From assembly GCA_030605915.1 (NCBI GenBank), contig JAUWHM010000162.1, positions 1-10,768 on the forward strand: a DNA stretch of 10,768 nucleotides, given 5' to 3'. The notes beneath the pieces were generated by a model. That model ran no database searches, was not told the origin of the DNA, and saw only the letters and a program-made list of their open reading frames with translations. This document shows positions 1 through 5,970 of this stretch, one piece after another. The position numbers were made by a program, and so were the translations under genes. Positions within the stretch are counted from its first letter, which is position 1. Every line of letters starts with the position of its first letter. Origin of the DNA: Nitrospirota bacterium. Lineage in GTDB: Bacteria; NPL-UPA2; JAGMAN01.

Positions 1-1532
1 CAGAAGCCATAAATACCTATAAAGCCGTCTTAGGGATAGATGAAGATGACCTTTATACTTTAAGGAAATTGGGTGAGATATACCTTGAGCAGGAGATGAA
101 AAAGGAAGCCAGACACTACTATGAGAAATTCGTTGCTCTAAAACCAGAAGATGTCGAAATCAGCCGTGAGCTTAAGAATTTAGATGCCCTCCTTACTATA
201 GATAAAGGCGGGTGGGAAGAGGAGACAACCTTTATTGAGAAGACGGTGGACGGAGCCAAGACCAGAGAGGAAGCCAAAAAGAAGATAGAAGAGCTGCGTA
301 AGGAGAAAGGGGAAGAAGTTTCTGTCGAGAAGCCAAAAGAGGCTCCCGTGGTAGAAGGAGTCGATATTGAAGCTTTATTCAAGCAGGCCGAGACCTTCCT
401 CAGCCAGAACCGAATTGACGATGCCACTAACCAGTACAAGACGATAGTCAGCGCAGACCCGGATAATGCTCGGGCTCATCAAGCTTTAGGGGAACTCTAC
501 ATTCGGGGAAGATATTTCGATCAGGCTATTGAGGAATATGAGAAAGTGATAGAACTTGACCCGATGAATAAGTCCATATTAGATAGTTTGGCTAACCTCT
601 ATGTCAGAAAAGGTGAAATTGATAAGGCCATTGAGAAGTATGAGAGAATAATTGCTCTTGACCCGGAGAATCCTGTCACCCATAGGGTTCTGGGAGACTT
701 TTACCTGAAAAGGGGAAACAAGGATAAAGCTATTGAACTTTACGAGAAAGTAGCTAACTTAGATCCAAAGAATGTAGCCATCCACAGGACCTTAGGAGAC
801 TTCTATTTGGAGAGGAACGAGCTGGACAGAGCAGTCCAGGAGTATGAGAAACAAGCAGATCTTGAACCAAATAAGGTAGCTACGCATGAGAAATTAGGTG
901 ACCTTTACTTAGAGAAAGAAAATTTCCATAAGGCTAAGGAAAAGTATGAGAGAGCCTTAAATATAGAGCCAGCTAATAAGGCCATTCAAAGAAAAATAAA
1001 AGAGATTGAATTCAAGAAGTTCGATGTCCTTATCAGAGAATGCGAGGAGGCTCTGAAGGTTAGACCGGATAACATAGAGGCCAAAGAGAGAATGGAGAAA
1101 GCCCACCGTGATAAGCTAAATTTAATGATTGAAGACTGTCAGGAAAGAATTAAGGACAATCCCAAAGATATATCCTTGCGGTTTGAGTTAGGAAAACTCT
1201 ATAAAGAGCAAGGAGAAGTGGATATGGCTCTGGCCGAGTTCCAGGCCTCAGTCAACGAGCCCAGGGTGAAACGCCAGTGCCTTTATATGATTGGAGTCTG
1301 CTTCCGGGAGAGGAACATGCTCGATATGGCTGTGGCCCAACTCCAGAAAGCCCTGGCCATAAATCCGGGGGGAATGGATGAAGAAGCTAAGGAGATACGC
1401 TATCAGTTAGGACAAATCTACGAGAAGATGGGGCAGGCCGCCCAGGCCATGTCCGAGTATAAGAAGATTTATGAAGTGGATATCACCTATAAGGATGTGA
1501 CTCAGAAAATAGAAGCTGCCTATACAAGGTGA
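1..1532 (+). CDS. Tetratricopeptide-repeat (TPR) protein, 5' end outside window
   Basis: The frame is open from the first complete codon at position 3, and the residues before the first possible start (a TTG at 69) already form a TPR helix pair, so the gene begins upstream and 69 is not the real start. The visible 509 residues hold about a dozen 34-residue TPR units. Two precede a charged Lys/Glu-rich linker (roughly residues 75-125 of the visible part). A regular run follows with the typical pattern LGxxYxxxxxxxxAxxxYEKxxxLxPxN, then two degenerate units in the coiled-coil-like middle and three more at the C-terminus. TPR arrays form a superhelical scaffold for protein binding, so no enzymatic role is suggested. 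No signal peptide can be judged because the N-terminus is missing. It ends at a TGA 31 nt from the stop of the convergent priA. Partners and cell location are unknown. Confidence 0.9.
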   Translation, partial: EAINTYKAVLGIDEDDLYTLRKLGEIYLEQEMKKEARHYYEKFVALKPEDVEISRELKNLDALLTIDKGGWEEETTFIEKTVDGAKTREEAKKKIEELRKEKGEEVSVEKPKEAPVVEGVDIEALFKQAETFLSQNRIDDATNQYKTIVSADPDNARAHQALGELYIRGRYFDQAIEEYEKVIELDPMNKSILDSLANLYVRKGEIDKAIEKYERIIALDPENPVTHRVLGDFYLKRGNKDKAIELYEKVANLDPKNVAIHRTLGDFYLERNELDRAVQEYEKQADLEPNKVATHEKLGDLYLEKENFHKAKEKYERALNIEPANKAIQRKIKEIEFKKFDVLIRECEEALKVRPDNIEAKERMEKAHRDKLNLMIEDCQERIKDNPKDISLRFELGKLYKEQGEVDMALAEFQASVNEPRVKRQCLYMIGVCFRERNMLDMAVAQLQKALAINPGGMDEEAKEIRYQLGQIYEKMGQAAQAMSEYKKIYEVDITYKDVTQKIEAAYTR

Positions 1533-1563
1533 GGTTAATATCTGCCCTTACGCTTTACCGTTC

Positions 1564-3552
1564 TCAGAGCATTCCCATGGGGTCAACATCCAGGCTTATT
1601 CTCACCCGACCCGAGGCTGGTTCTTTCAATTGAGAGAGACTCTCCTTAAGAATCTCTCGCATCTCACCTGTCCGGCTCCCCTTAAGGATTATCTGCCAGC
1701 GCCATTTTCCCTTAATTCTGGCCAGAGGGGCCGGAGCCGGTCCGAGCACATCTATTCCCTCTTCCTTATTACCCTCTAAGATACGGCCAAGTTTACCGGC
1801 TACTTTCATAACGCGACCCGCATCTGTGCTCTGGAGAGTTACATTTATCAGGTGGCTGAATGGAGGATAGCCAAGTTCACGGCGGAACTTTATCTCCTGC
1901 CCATAGAAGTTAGGGTAATCGTGGAGACGAGCCGCCTGAATGCTGTAATGCTCTGGATTGTAGGTCTGGATAATCACCTGGCCATGAATATCTCCCCGCC
2001 CGGCTCTTCCGGCTACCTGAGTGAGAAGCTGGAAGGTCCTTTCGCTCGAGCGGAAGTCGGCTAAGTTTAAGGCAGTATCGGCGGAAATCACTCCCACCAG
2101 AGTCACCCTGGGAAAATCCAGACCCTTAGCAATCATCTGAGTTCCCACTAAGATGTCAATACCATGTTTTTGAAAGGCGCCTAAGATCTGGCCATGTGAC
2201 TTTTTGCGTCTTGTAGTATCAGAATCCATCCTTCCAATGCGAGCCTCAGGCAGTAGTCTTTTCAGTTCACTCTCCACCTTCTGAGTTCCTACTCCAAAGT
2301 AACTGACCTGACGGCTCTGGCATTTGGGGCAGACCTCAGGCTTTTCCTCCTCATAATTACAGTAATGGCAGCGGAGCCGCTCTGTCTTAGAATGATAGGT
2401 GAATGAGACATCGCAGTGTGGACAACGCAGGGCCTGGCCACAGTCCCGGCAAAGCACGAATGTTGAGAATCCACGCCGGTTCAGGAATAGTATTACCTGC
2501 TCCTTTCCCTCCAGTCGCTCCCGCATTGAATGCTGTAACCTTAAAGAAAAGATGGAGCGGTTGCCCCGCACGGTGAGCTCCTTTCGCATATCTACTATTT
2601 CTACCTCAGGCATAATCTTACCATCTATTCTACTGGTAAGTTCTGCCAATTCATACTTTCCCCGCCTGGCCTGAAAGTAGGATTCTAAAGAAGGAGTAGC
2701 TGTCCCTAAGATAACGGCTGCTCCCGAGAGGCGAGCTCTCTCTAAGGCTACTTCCCGGGCATGATATTTAGGGCTTTCCGTTTGTTTATAGGAAGTCTCA
2801 TATTCTTCGTCAATGACAATTAATCCTAAGTTCTTGAAGGGAGCAAATATGGCTGAACGGGCTCCCACCACAATGTCTGCTTTCCCTTCCCTCATTCTCA
2901 TCCATTCCTGAAAGCGTTCCCCACGGGAGAGACGACTGTGCCAGAGAGCAATCCTTCCCCCGAAGCGGCTCCTGAATCGCTCGAGCGTCTGAGGAGTGAG
3001 AGAGATCTCAGGGATGAGGACGATAGCCTGTTTGCCTTTCTGTAGAACCCTGGCGATGGACTGAAGATAGACCTCCGTCTTGCCGCTTCCGGTAACGCCA
3101 TGAAGGAGAAAGGTGGTTGAACTGTCCTTTTCCAGACTCTTCTCAATAAGTTTCAGCGCTTCCGCTTGCTGGAAGGTGGGGATGAGAAAGGGGGTTCTCT
3201 CTATGGATTTTTCTTCTCCGCGCTTCTTAACCCTTTTCATCCGGGGAGGCGAAGCTGCCTTAAGAACTTCTCCCCAGGCACAAGCATAATAATCTGCCAT
3301 CCACTTGGTCAGTTGGAGCATCTCAGCATCGAAGATGGGAAAGGGATCTAAAATAGCTCCAATGTCCTTGACCCTGGCGATGGGAGCATGGGAAGCTAAT
3401 CCAACCACATATCCGGTGAGGCGCTGACCGGAGAAGGGAACCATTACCCTTTTGCCCACCTCAATCTCCTCCCTCATCCCTTCCGGGACAGAATAGTGAA
3501 ATATGCGGTCAATGGGCAGGCCAACTACTACCTGGGCATACTCTCTTGCCAT
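1564..3552 (-). CDS. priA: Primosomal protein N' (PriA), replication-restart helicase
   Basis: PriA is a superfamily 2 3'-to-5' DNA helicase that recognises abandoned replication forks and reloads the replisome. The 662 residues show the full family order. An N-terminal 3'-DNA-end-binding domain (about 1-100) starts with the typical VVVGLPIDRIFHYSVPEGM stretch. Walker A is GVTGSGKTE (152-160), Walker B is DEEY (248-251) and motif III is GTATPS (283-288). Eight zinc-binding cysteines fall in four CxxC pairs (368/371, 377/380, 395/398, 408/411). Motif V is around GTQMIAKGLDFP (470-481), motif VI is QVAGRAGRG (512-520), and a C-terminal domain begins with GYPPFSHL. Motif V with GLDFP resembles Bacillus PriA. 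It is somewhat shorter than the roughly 730 residues of E. coli PriA. Oddity: the family's DEEH is DEEY here. The ATG at 3552 fits the family N-terminus although no clear Shine-Dalgarno precedes it. It lies 17 nt after the methyltransferase gene, so it is probably co-transcribed. Confidence 0.97.
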   Translation of the reverse strand: MAREYAQVVVGLPIDRIFHYSVPEGMREEIEVGKRVMVPFSGQRLTGYVVGLASHAPIARVKDIGAILDPFPIFDAEMLQLTKWMADYYACAWGEVLKAASPPRMKRVKKRGEEKSIERTPFLIPTFQQAEALKLIEKSLEKDSSTTFLLHGVTGSGKTEVYLQSIARVLQKGKQAIVLIPEISLTPQTLERFRSRFGGRIALWHSRLSRGERFQEWMRMREGKADIVVGARSAIFAPFKNLGLIVIDEEYETSYKQTESPKYHAREVALERARLSGAAVILGTATPSLESYFQARRGKYELAELTSRIDGKIMPEVEIVDMRKELTVRGNRSIFSLRLQHSMRERLEGKEQVILFLNRRGFSTFVLCRDCGQALRCPHCDVSFTYHSKTERLRCHYCNYEEEKPEVCPKCQSRQVSYFGVGTQKVESELKRLLPEARIGRMDSDTTRRKKSHGQILGAFQKHGIDILVGTQMIAKGLDFPRVTLVGVISADTALNLADFRSSERTFQLLTQVAGRAGRGDIHGQVIIQTYNPEHYSIQAARLHDYPNFYGQEIKFRRELGYPPFSHLINVTLQSTDAGRVMKVAGKLGRILEGNKEEGIDVLGPAPAPLARIKGKWRWQIILKGSRTGEMREILKESLSQLKEPASGRVRISLDVDPMGML

Positions 3553-3569
3553 ATTTGTAGGGATCGGAT

Positions 3570-4481
3570 TTATAGAGCTCGAACTGCCTGAACTATTTTG
3601 GCCATATGTTCTGGGGTAGTGCCGCAGCAGCCACCGATGATATTCGCCCCAGCTTTAATCAGTTCTTCTACCTGAGCAGCCATAGCCTCCGGGCTCTCAT
3701 TATAGACAGTCTTACCTTCAAGAAGCATAGGTTTTCCAGCATTTGGTTGAGCCATTAAGGGCTTATCGGTCAGCATCCTCATCTCCTTGATAACTTCAGC
3801 CATCTCCTCTAAGCCAATCCCTCCGCAGTTAGTTCCAATGACATCTACTCCGGATTCACTCAGTCCTTTCACCATAGTCGGGATATCCACTCCCATCATC
3901 GTCCGGAAACCTCTCTTCCCAGGATCAAAGCTCATACTAACTATAACTGGTAGATTGCTATTCTCCTTAGCCGCCCGGACTGCTGCCTGGCACTCCTCTA
4001 AGGAGCTCATCGTCTCCACAATAACAGCATCTATCCCCCCTTCAACTAAGGCTAATATCTGTTCTTTAAAGACCTGGTAAAACTCCTCCAACTTAACTGA
4101 CCCCACTGGCTCCATAAATTCTCCCGTGGGACCGACATCACCTAAAACGAAAAGGGGTTGAGTATATGTATTGCTAAGGGGGACTTGCTCAATGGCCTCC
4201 TTGGCAATCTTAGCTCCAGTTACATTAAAGTCACCAGCTCTATTCTCCAAACCAAATTTCTTCAGCTTAAATCGATTTCCACCGAAGGTATTGGTGAGGA
4301 TGAGATTGCATCCAGCTCTTAAATAGGCTCGATGGATAGCTTGCACTTCTTCCCGGTGGCTGATATTCCACTGTTCAGGACACTCTCCTGTTCCCAAGCC
4401 TCTACTCTGAAGCATCGTCCCCATAGCTCCATCAGCAATGAGAATACCCTCTTTTAGCCTGGATAACAAGCTCTTACCCAC
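3570..4481 (-). CDS. Stand-alone homocysteine S-methyltransferase domain (MetH N-terminal module type)
   Basis: Homocysteine-binding TIM-barrel methyltransferase of 303 residues, which transfers a methyl group to homocysteine to give methionine. It carries the MetH-like N-terminal motif ADGAMGTMLQ (residues 16-25) and the three zinc-ligand cysteines expected for the family: Cys219 in GTNCGG, and Cys285 and Cys286 in GGCCGT. In full-length MetH this module is followed by folate, cobalamin and reactivation domains. None is present here, so the protein either works with separate partner subunits (split MetH) or uses another methyl donor such as S-methylmethionine (MmuM-type). The GTG at 4481 was chosen over a GTG at 4520: the latter adds 13 residues inside the epimerase gene, whereas 4481 has AGGAG with 8 nt spacing and the homology starts right after it. 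The epimerase stop lies 1 nt upstream, so translation is probably coupled. priA follows 17 nt downstream. Confidence 0.93.
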   Translation of the reverse strand: MGKSLLSRLKEGILIADGAMGTMLQSRGLGTGECPEQWNISHREEVQAIHRAYLRAGCNLILTNTFGGNRFKLKKFGLENRAGDFNVTGAKIAKEAIEQVPLSNTYTQPLFVLGDVGPTGEFMEPVGSVKLEEFYQVFKEQILALVEGGIDAVIVETMSSLEECQAAVRAAKENSNLPVIVSMSFDPGKRGFRTMMGVDIPTMVKGLSESGVDVIGTNCGGIGLEEMAEVIKEMRMLTDKPLMAQPNAGKPMLLEGKTVYNESPEAMAAQVEELIKAGANIIGGCCGTTPEHMAKIVQAVRAL

Positions 4482-4494
4482 CTTACACTCTCCT
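4482..4494 (-). promoter_or_regulatory. Ribosome binding site deciding the methyltransferase start
   Basis: On the minus strand AGGAG (4494-4490) is followed by 8 nt and then GTG at 4481. The site lies inside the last codons of the epimerase gene, whose TAA stop (4485-4483) is 1 nt from the GTG. This arrangement supports 4481 over the longer GTG at 4520 and suggests termination-reinitiation coupling. Confidence 0.75.
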
Positions 4495-5403
4495 AAAGAA
4501 ATCAACCGTCCTTGTGACACCCTCCTCTAAGGAAACCTTTGGCTGCCAGCCTAAAACTACCTCTGCTCTTCTAATATTTAAATAGTTTCTCAAGAGCTCC
4601 CCTTGACGGGCAGAACCGTAAACTGGCTTTCCTTTAAAGCCGATTGTCTCAGCTATTCTCTTGAAAAGTTCATTAACTGAGGTCCCCCGATTAGTGCCAA
4701 TATTAAAAGCTCCTTGCACTTTTTTATTTAAGGATAGCCGGTTGGCTTCAACTACATCACCAACATAGACATAGTCGCGAAGTTGTTCTCCGTCACCGAA
4801 GATAGTTGGGGATTTTCCCTCCAGCATGGCATCAATGAAGATAGCAATTACTCCTGCTTCTCCCTTCGGGTCCTGCCCTGGCCCATAGACGTTGCCATAT
4901 CTGAGGCAGACAAAATCCAGGCCATAAGTGTGTCGGTAAAAACGCAGGTAGTATTCTACGGTGCATTTACTTACTCCATAGGGAGAAAGAGGTCTCAGGG
5001 GAGCCTCTTCATGGAAAGGGAGATTATTCCCTTCCCCATAGATTACCCCTCCTGAGGAGGCAAAGATAATTTTTTCCACTTTATATTTGCGGCAACCCTC
5101 CAGTAGATTCAGGGTTCCAATCACATTGACTTCAGCATCAAAGCAGGGATCAGCTACAGATTTTCTCACATCTATCTGGGCCGCATGGTGCTCTACACAA
5201 TCAATTTTCTCCTCTTTAAATACCTTCTCTAAACCAGCATCCCTGATATCCATTTGATAAAACTTTGCCTCCTTGTTTATATTCTCCTCCGTCCCACGGG
5301 ACAGGTCATCAACCACTACCACCTTATGCCCATCCCCGATTAAACCATCTACGATATGGGAACCAATAAACCCCGCTCCCCCGGTAACCAGTACCTTAGC
5401 CAT
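4483..5403 (-). CDS. NAD-dependent sugar-nucleotide epimerase/dehydratase (GalE-like)
   Basis: Extended short-chain dehydrogenase/reductase of 306 residues. The N-terminal Rossmann fold carries the NAD motif TGGAGFIG (7-14), with Asp32/Asp33 at the end of the second strand placed to bind the adenosine ribose. The catalytic centre has SSGG (116-119) and the YxxxK pair Tyr142/Lys146 in SPYGVSK. Family landmarks follow: LRYGNVYGP (167-175), FGDGEQLRDYVYVGDV (202-217) and FNIGTNRGTSVNEL. Length and motif wording match the short GalE-like enzymes of Thermotoga and archaea from memory; E. coli GalE is longer, about 338 residues. The likely reaction is C4 epimerisation of a UDP-hexose (glucose/galactose or the N-acetyl forms) for cytoplasmic synthesis of surface-polysaccharide precursors. 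The exact substrate cannot be read from sequence, and a dehydratase role is possible. It is the first gene of a three-gene unit and sits directly behind a strong promoter. Confidence 0.93.
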   Translation of the reverse strand: MAKVLVTGGAGFIGSHIVDGLIGDGHKVVVVDDLSRGTEENINKEAKFYQMDIRDAGLEKVFKEEKIDCVEHHAAQIDVRKSVADPCFDAEVNVIGTLNLLEGCRKYKVEKIIFASSGGVIYGEGNNLPFHEEAPLRPLSPYGVSKCTVEYYLRFYRHTYGLDFVCLRYGNVYGPGQDPKGEAGVIAIFIDAMLEGKSPTIFGDGEQLRDYVYVGDVVEANRLSLNKKVQGAFNIGTNRGTSVNELFKRIAETIGFKGKPVYGSARQGELLRNYLNIRRAEVVLGWQPKVSLEEGVTRTVDFFRRV

Positions 5404-5418
5404 CTGCTATCCTCTCCC
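5404..5418 (-). promoter_or_regulatory. Ribosome binding site of the epimerase gene
   Basis: Purine-rich GGGAGAGGA (5418-5410 on the minus strand) precedes ATG at 5403; GAGG ends 7 nt before the start. Given the promoter position, transcription should begin at about 5417, so the leader would be only about 14 nt and the site would lie at its very 5' end. Confidence 0.65.
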
Positions 5419-5423
5419 TCCCG

Positions 5424-5452
5424 AGTATATAGATTATTCCTTCTCCTGTCAA
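5424..5452 (-). promoter_or_regulatory. Near-consensus sigma-70-type promoter of the epimerase-methyltransferase-priA unit
   Basis: On the minus strand TTGACA (5452-5447) is a perfect -35 hexamer. It is followed by a 17-nt spacer and TATACT (5429-5424), five of six matches to TATAAT. The predicted start point near 5417 is about 14 nt upstream of the epimerase ATG. AT-rich sequence immediately upstream could act as an UP element. Hexamers and optimal spacing are seen directly; activity is inferred. Confidence 0.8.
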
Positions 5453-5472
5453 TCAAGAAAATTCAAGAAAAT
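5453..5472. repeat. 10-bp perfect tandem duplication next to the -35 box
   Basis: The plus-strand unit TCAAGAAAAT occurs twice in a row (5453-5462 and 5463-5472). It abuts the upstream edge of the -35 hexamer, covering about -36 to -56 relative to the predicted start point. It may be an AT-rich UP-element-like region, a pair of regulator half-sites, or a simple slippage duplication. Confidence 0.7.
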
Positions 5473-5487
5473 TCGATTCGCTATTAT

Positions 5488-5549
5488 CCTCTCCTCAAGC
5501 GGGAGAGGTCTCCGAAGGCGACTCGCCCTGGTGAGATGGAGGTGAGGGG
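5488..5549. repeat. Dispersed hairpin repeat, copy 1
   Basis: A perfect 7-bp inverted repeat, CCTCTCC (5488-5494) and GGAGAGG (5502-5508) with a 7-nt loop, is followed after a short GC-rich stretch by GATGGAGGTGAGGG (5535-5548). The same 14-nt string recurs exactly in copy 2. This arm-plus-tail design resembles short palindromic intergenic repeats found in many bacterial genomes. There is no U-run after the stem on either strand, so a classical terminator is unlikely. Confidence 0.65.
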
Positions 5550-5562
5550 TCAACTTGCACAA

Positions 5563-5580
5563 CCCTACCGGAAGGCAGGG
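5563..5580. repeat. Short hairpin with GGAA loop
   Basis: CCCTACC (5563-5569) pairs with GGCAGGG (5574-5580) around a GGAA tetraloop, with one A-C mismatch in the stem. It lies between the two copies of the hairpin repeat and may belong to the same composite repeat. No T-run follows. Confidence 0.45.
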
Positions 5581-5602
5581 AGTTTCCAGTCCCGATTCCG
5601 TT

Positions 5603-5863
5603 TCACATCCCTCTCCCCTTGCGAGAGACGATGGAGGTGAGGGAGGCTAAGGGCAGTGTCATTGTTCCAATACTTATGCAAAGGTCATTAAGTGTGTTAT
5701 CGAAAGAAAGAAGATTGAAAGAGTTGAACCTATAGTGAGACGTACGAGCAAGGCAATTGTAGCCAATCCGTCGTCTTCTCTTGCCCGAGGCAAGTGGGGA
5801 GAAGTTTATCCAGCAAACTATTAAGATAGCAAGAATAATAAGTAAGGCAGATTTGGTTTTCAT
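5603..5863 (-). CDS. Doubtful small exported ORF, probably a gene remnant extended into repeat DNA
   Basis: An 86-codon ORF starting at ATG 5863 behind a good ribosome binding site (GAGGGG with about 6 nt spacing). Residues 1-26 form a convincing signal peptide: MKTK, then a hydrophobic run ALLIILAILIVCWI, then a small-residue LASG region. The Cys at about residue 17 has Val before it and does not fit a lipobox. After residue 26 the protein is unrecognisable: an RRRR cluster encoded by a hairpin, then low-complexity Ser/Leu sequence, and finally residues from a dispersed repeat. It lies 107 nt downstream of the large lipoprotein gene on the same strand. The start looks like a real exported-protein gene and the remainder like decay or repeat insertion. 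It could also be a non-coding coincidence. Confidence 0.35.
   Translation of the reverse strand: MKTKSALLIILAILIVCWINFSPLASGKRRRRIGYNCLARTSHYRFNSFNLLSFDNTLNDLCISIGTMTLPLASLTSIVSRKGRGM
5608..5644. repeat. Dispersed hairpin repeat, copy 2
   Basis: It contains TCCCTCTCCCC then GATGGAGGTGAGGG (5630-5643), the latter identical over 14 nt to copy 1. The outer arms TCCCTC (5608-5613) and GAGGGA (5639-5644) are complementary and an inner TCTC/GAGA stem is possible. Compared with copy 1 the roughly 22-nt middle section is missing. Read on the minus strand it supplies the last dozen or so codons of the doubtful small ORF. Confidence 0.6.
5728..5747 (-). other. T7-class phage promoter-like string
   Basis: Read on the minus strand the 20 nt match the T7 RNA polymerase class III consensus at 16 of 20 positions, including an unbroken CTCACTATAGG core. 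Mismatches fall at positions 2, 3, 8 and 20 of the consensus. No phage gene or polymerase is visible in the window, so this may be chance, a phage remnant, or vector/primer-derived sequence. No function is claimed. Confidence 0.25.
5775..5804. repeat. Hairpin inside the small ORF, possible diverged repeat
   Basis: CTTGCC (5780-5785) and GGCAAG (5789-5794) form a perfect 6-bp stem with a CGA loop, flanked by CTTCTC (from 5775) and GAGAAG (to 5804), which extend the dyad. Its CTTCTCCCC wording on the minus strand recalls the CCTCTCC arms of the nearby repeats, so it may be a third, diverged member. Confidence 0.45.
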
Positions 5864-5970
5864 ATTCTTCCCCTCAAACTTGCCTTGCTTCGTGACCTGA
5901 GTGCGATTACCTGCTGGATCATAGGACTAGTATTGCGTGAAGTGTGAATACCTAACGCCCTCCCTATATT

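Larger units (their letters stand above)
5404..5970. other. Long spacer between two minus-strand operons, rich in hairpins and repeats
   Basis: This is the only long stretch without a secure gene. From right to left it holds about 107 nt after the large lipoprotein gene with no clear terminator, a doubtful 86-codon ORF, a T7-promoter-like string, two hairpin-repeat copies, another hairpin at 5563-5580, and the promoter of the epimerase unit. No tRNA or recognisable riboswitch was seen. The stretch 5647-5727 shows nothing I can name. Confidence 0.7.

Noticed and set aside
69..1532. TTG at 69 as the start of the TPR gene
   Set aside because: The same frame is open to the window edge and the residues before it continue a TPR unit, so the gene is cut by the window.
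1533..1563. Bidirectional terminator between the TPR gene and priA
   Set aside because: The 31-nt convergent gap has no convincing stem-loop or T-run.
4482..4520. GTG at 4520 as the methyltransferase start
   Set aside because: It would add 13 residues without family support inside the epimerase gene. GTG 4481 has a well-spaced ribosome binding site and fits the family N-terminus.
5453..5644. CRISPR array
   Set aside because: Only two unequal repeat units and one 10-bp duplication are present, with no regular spacers and no cas gene.
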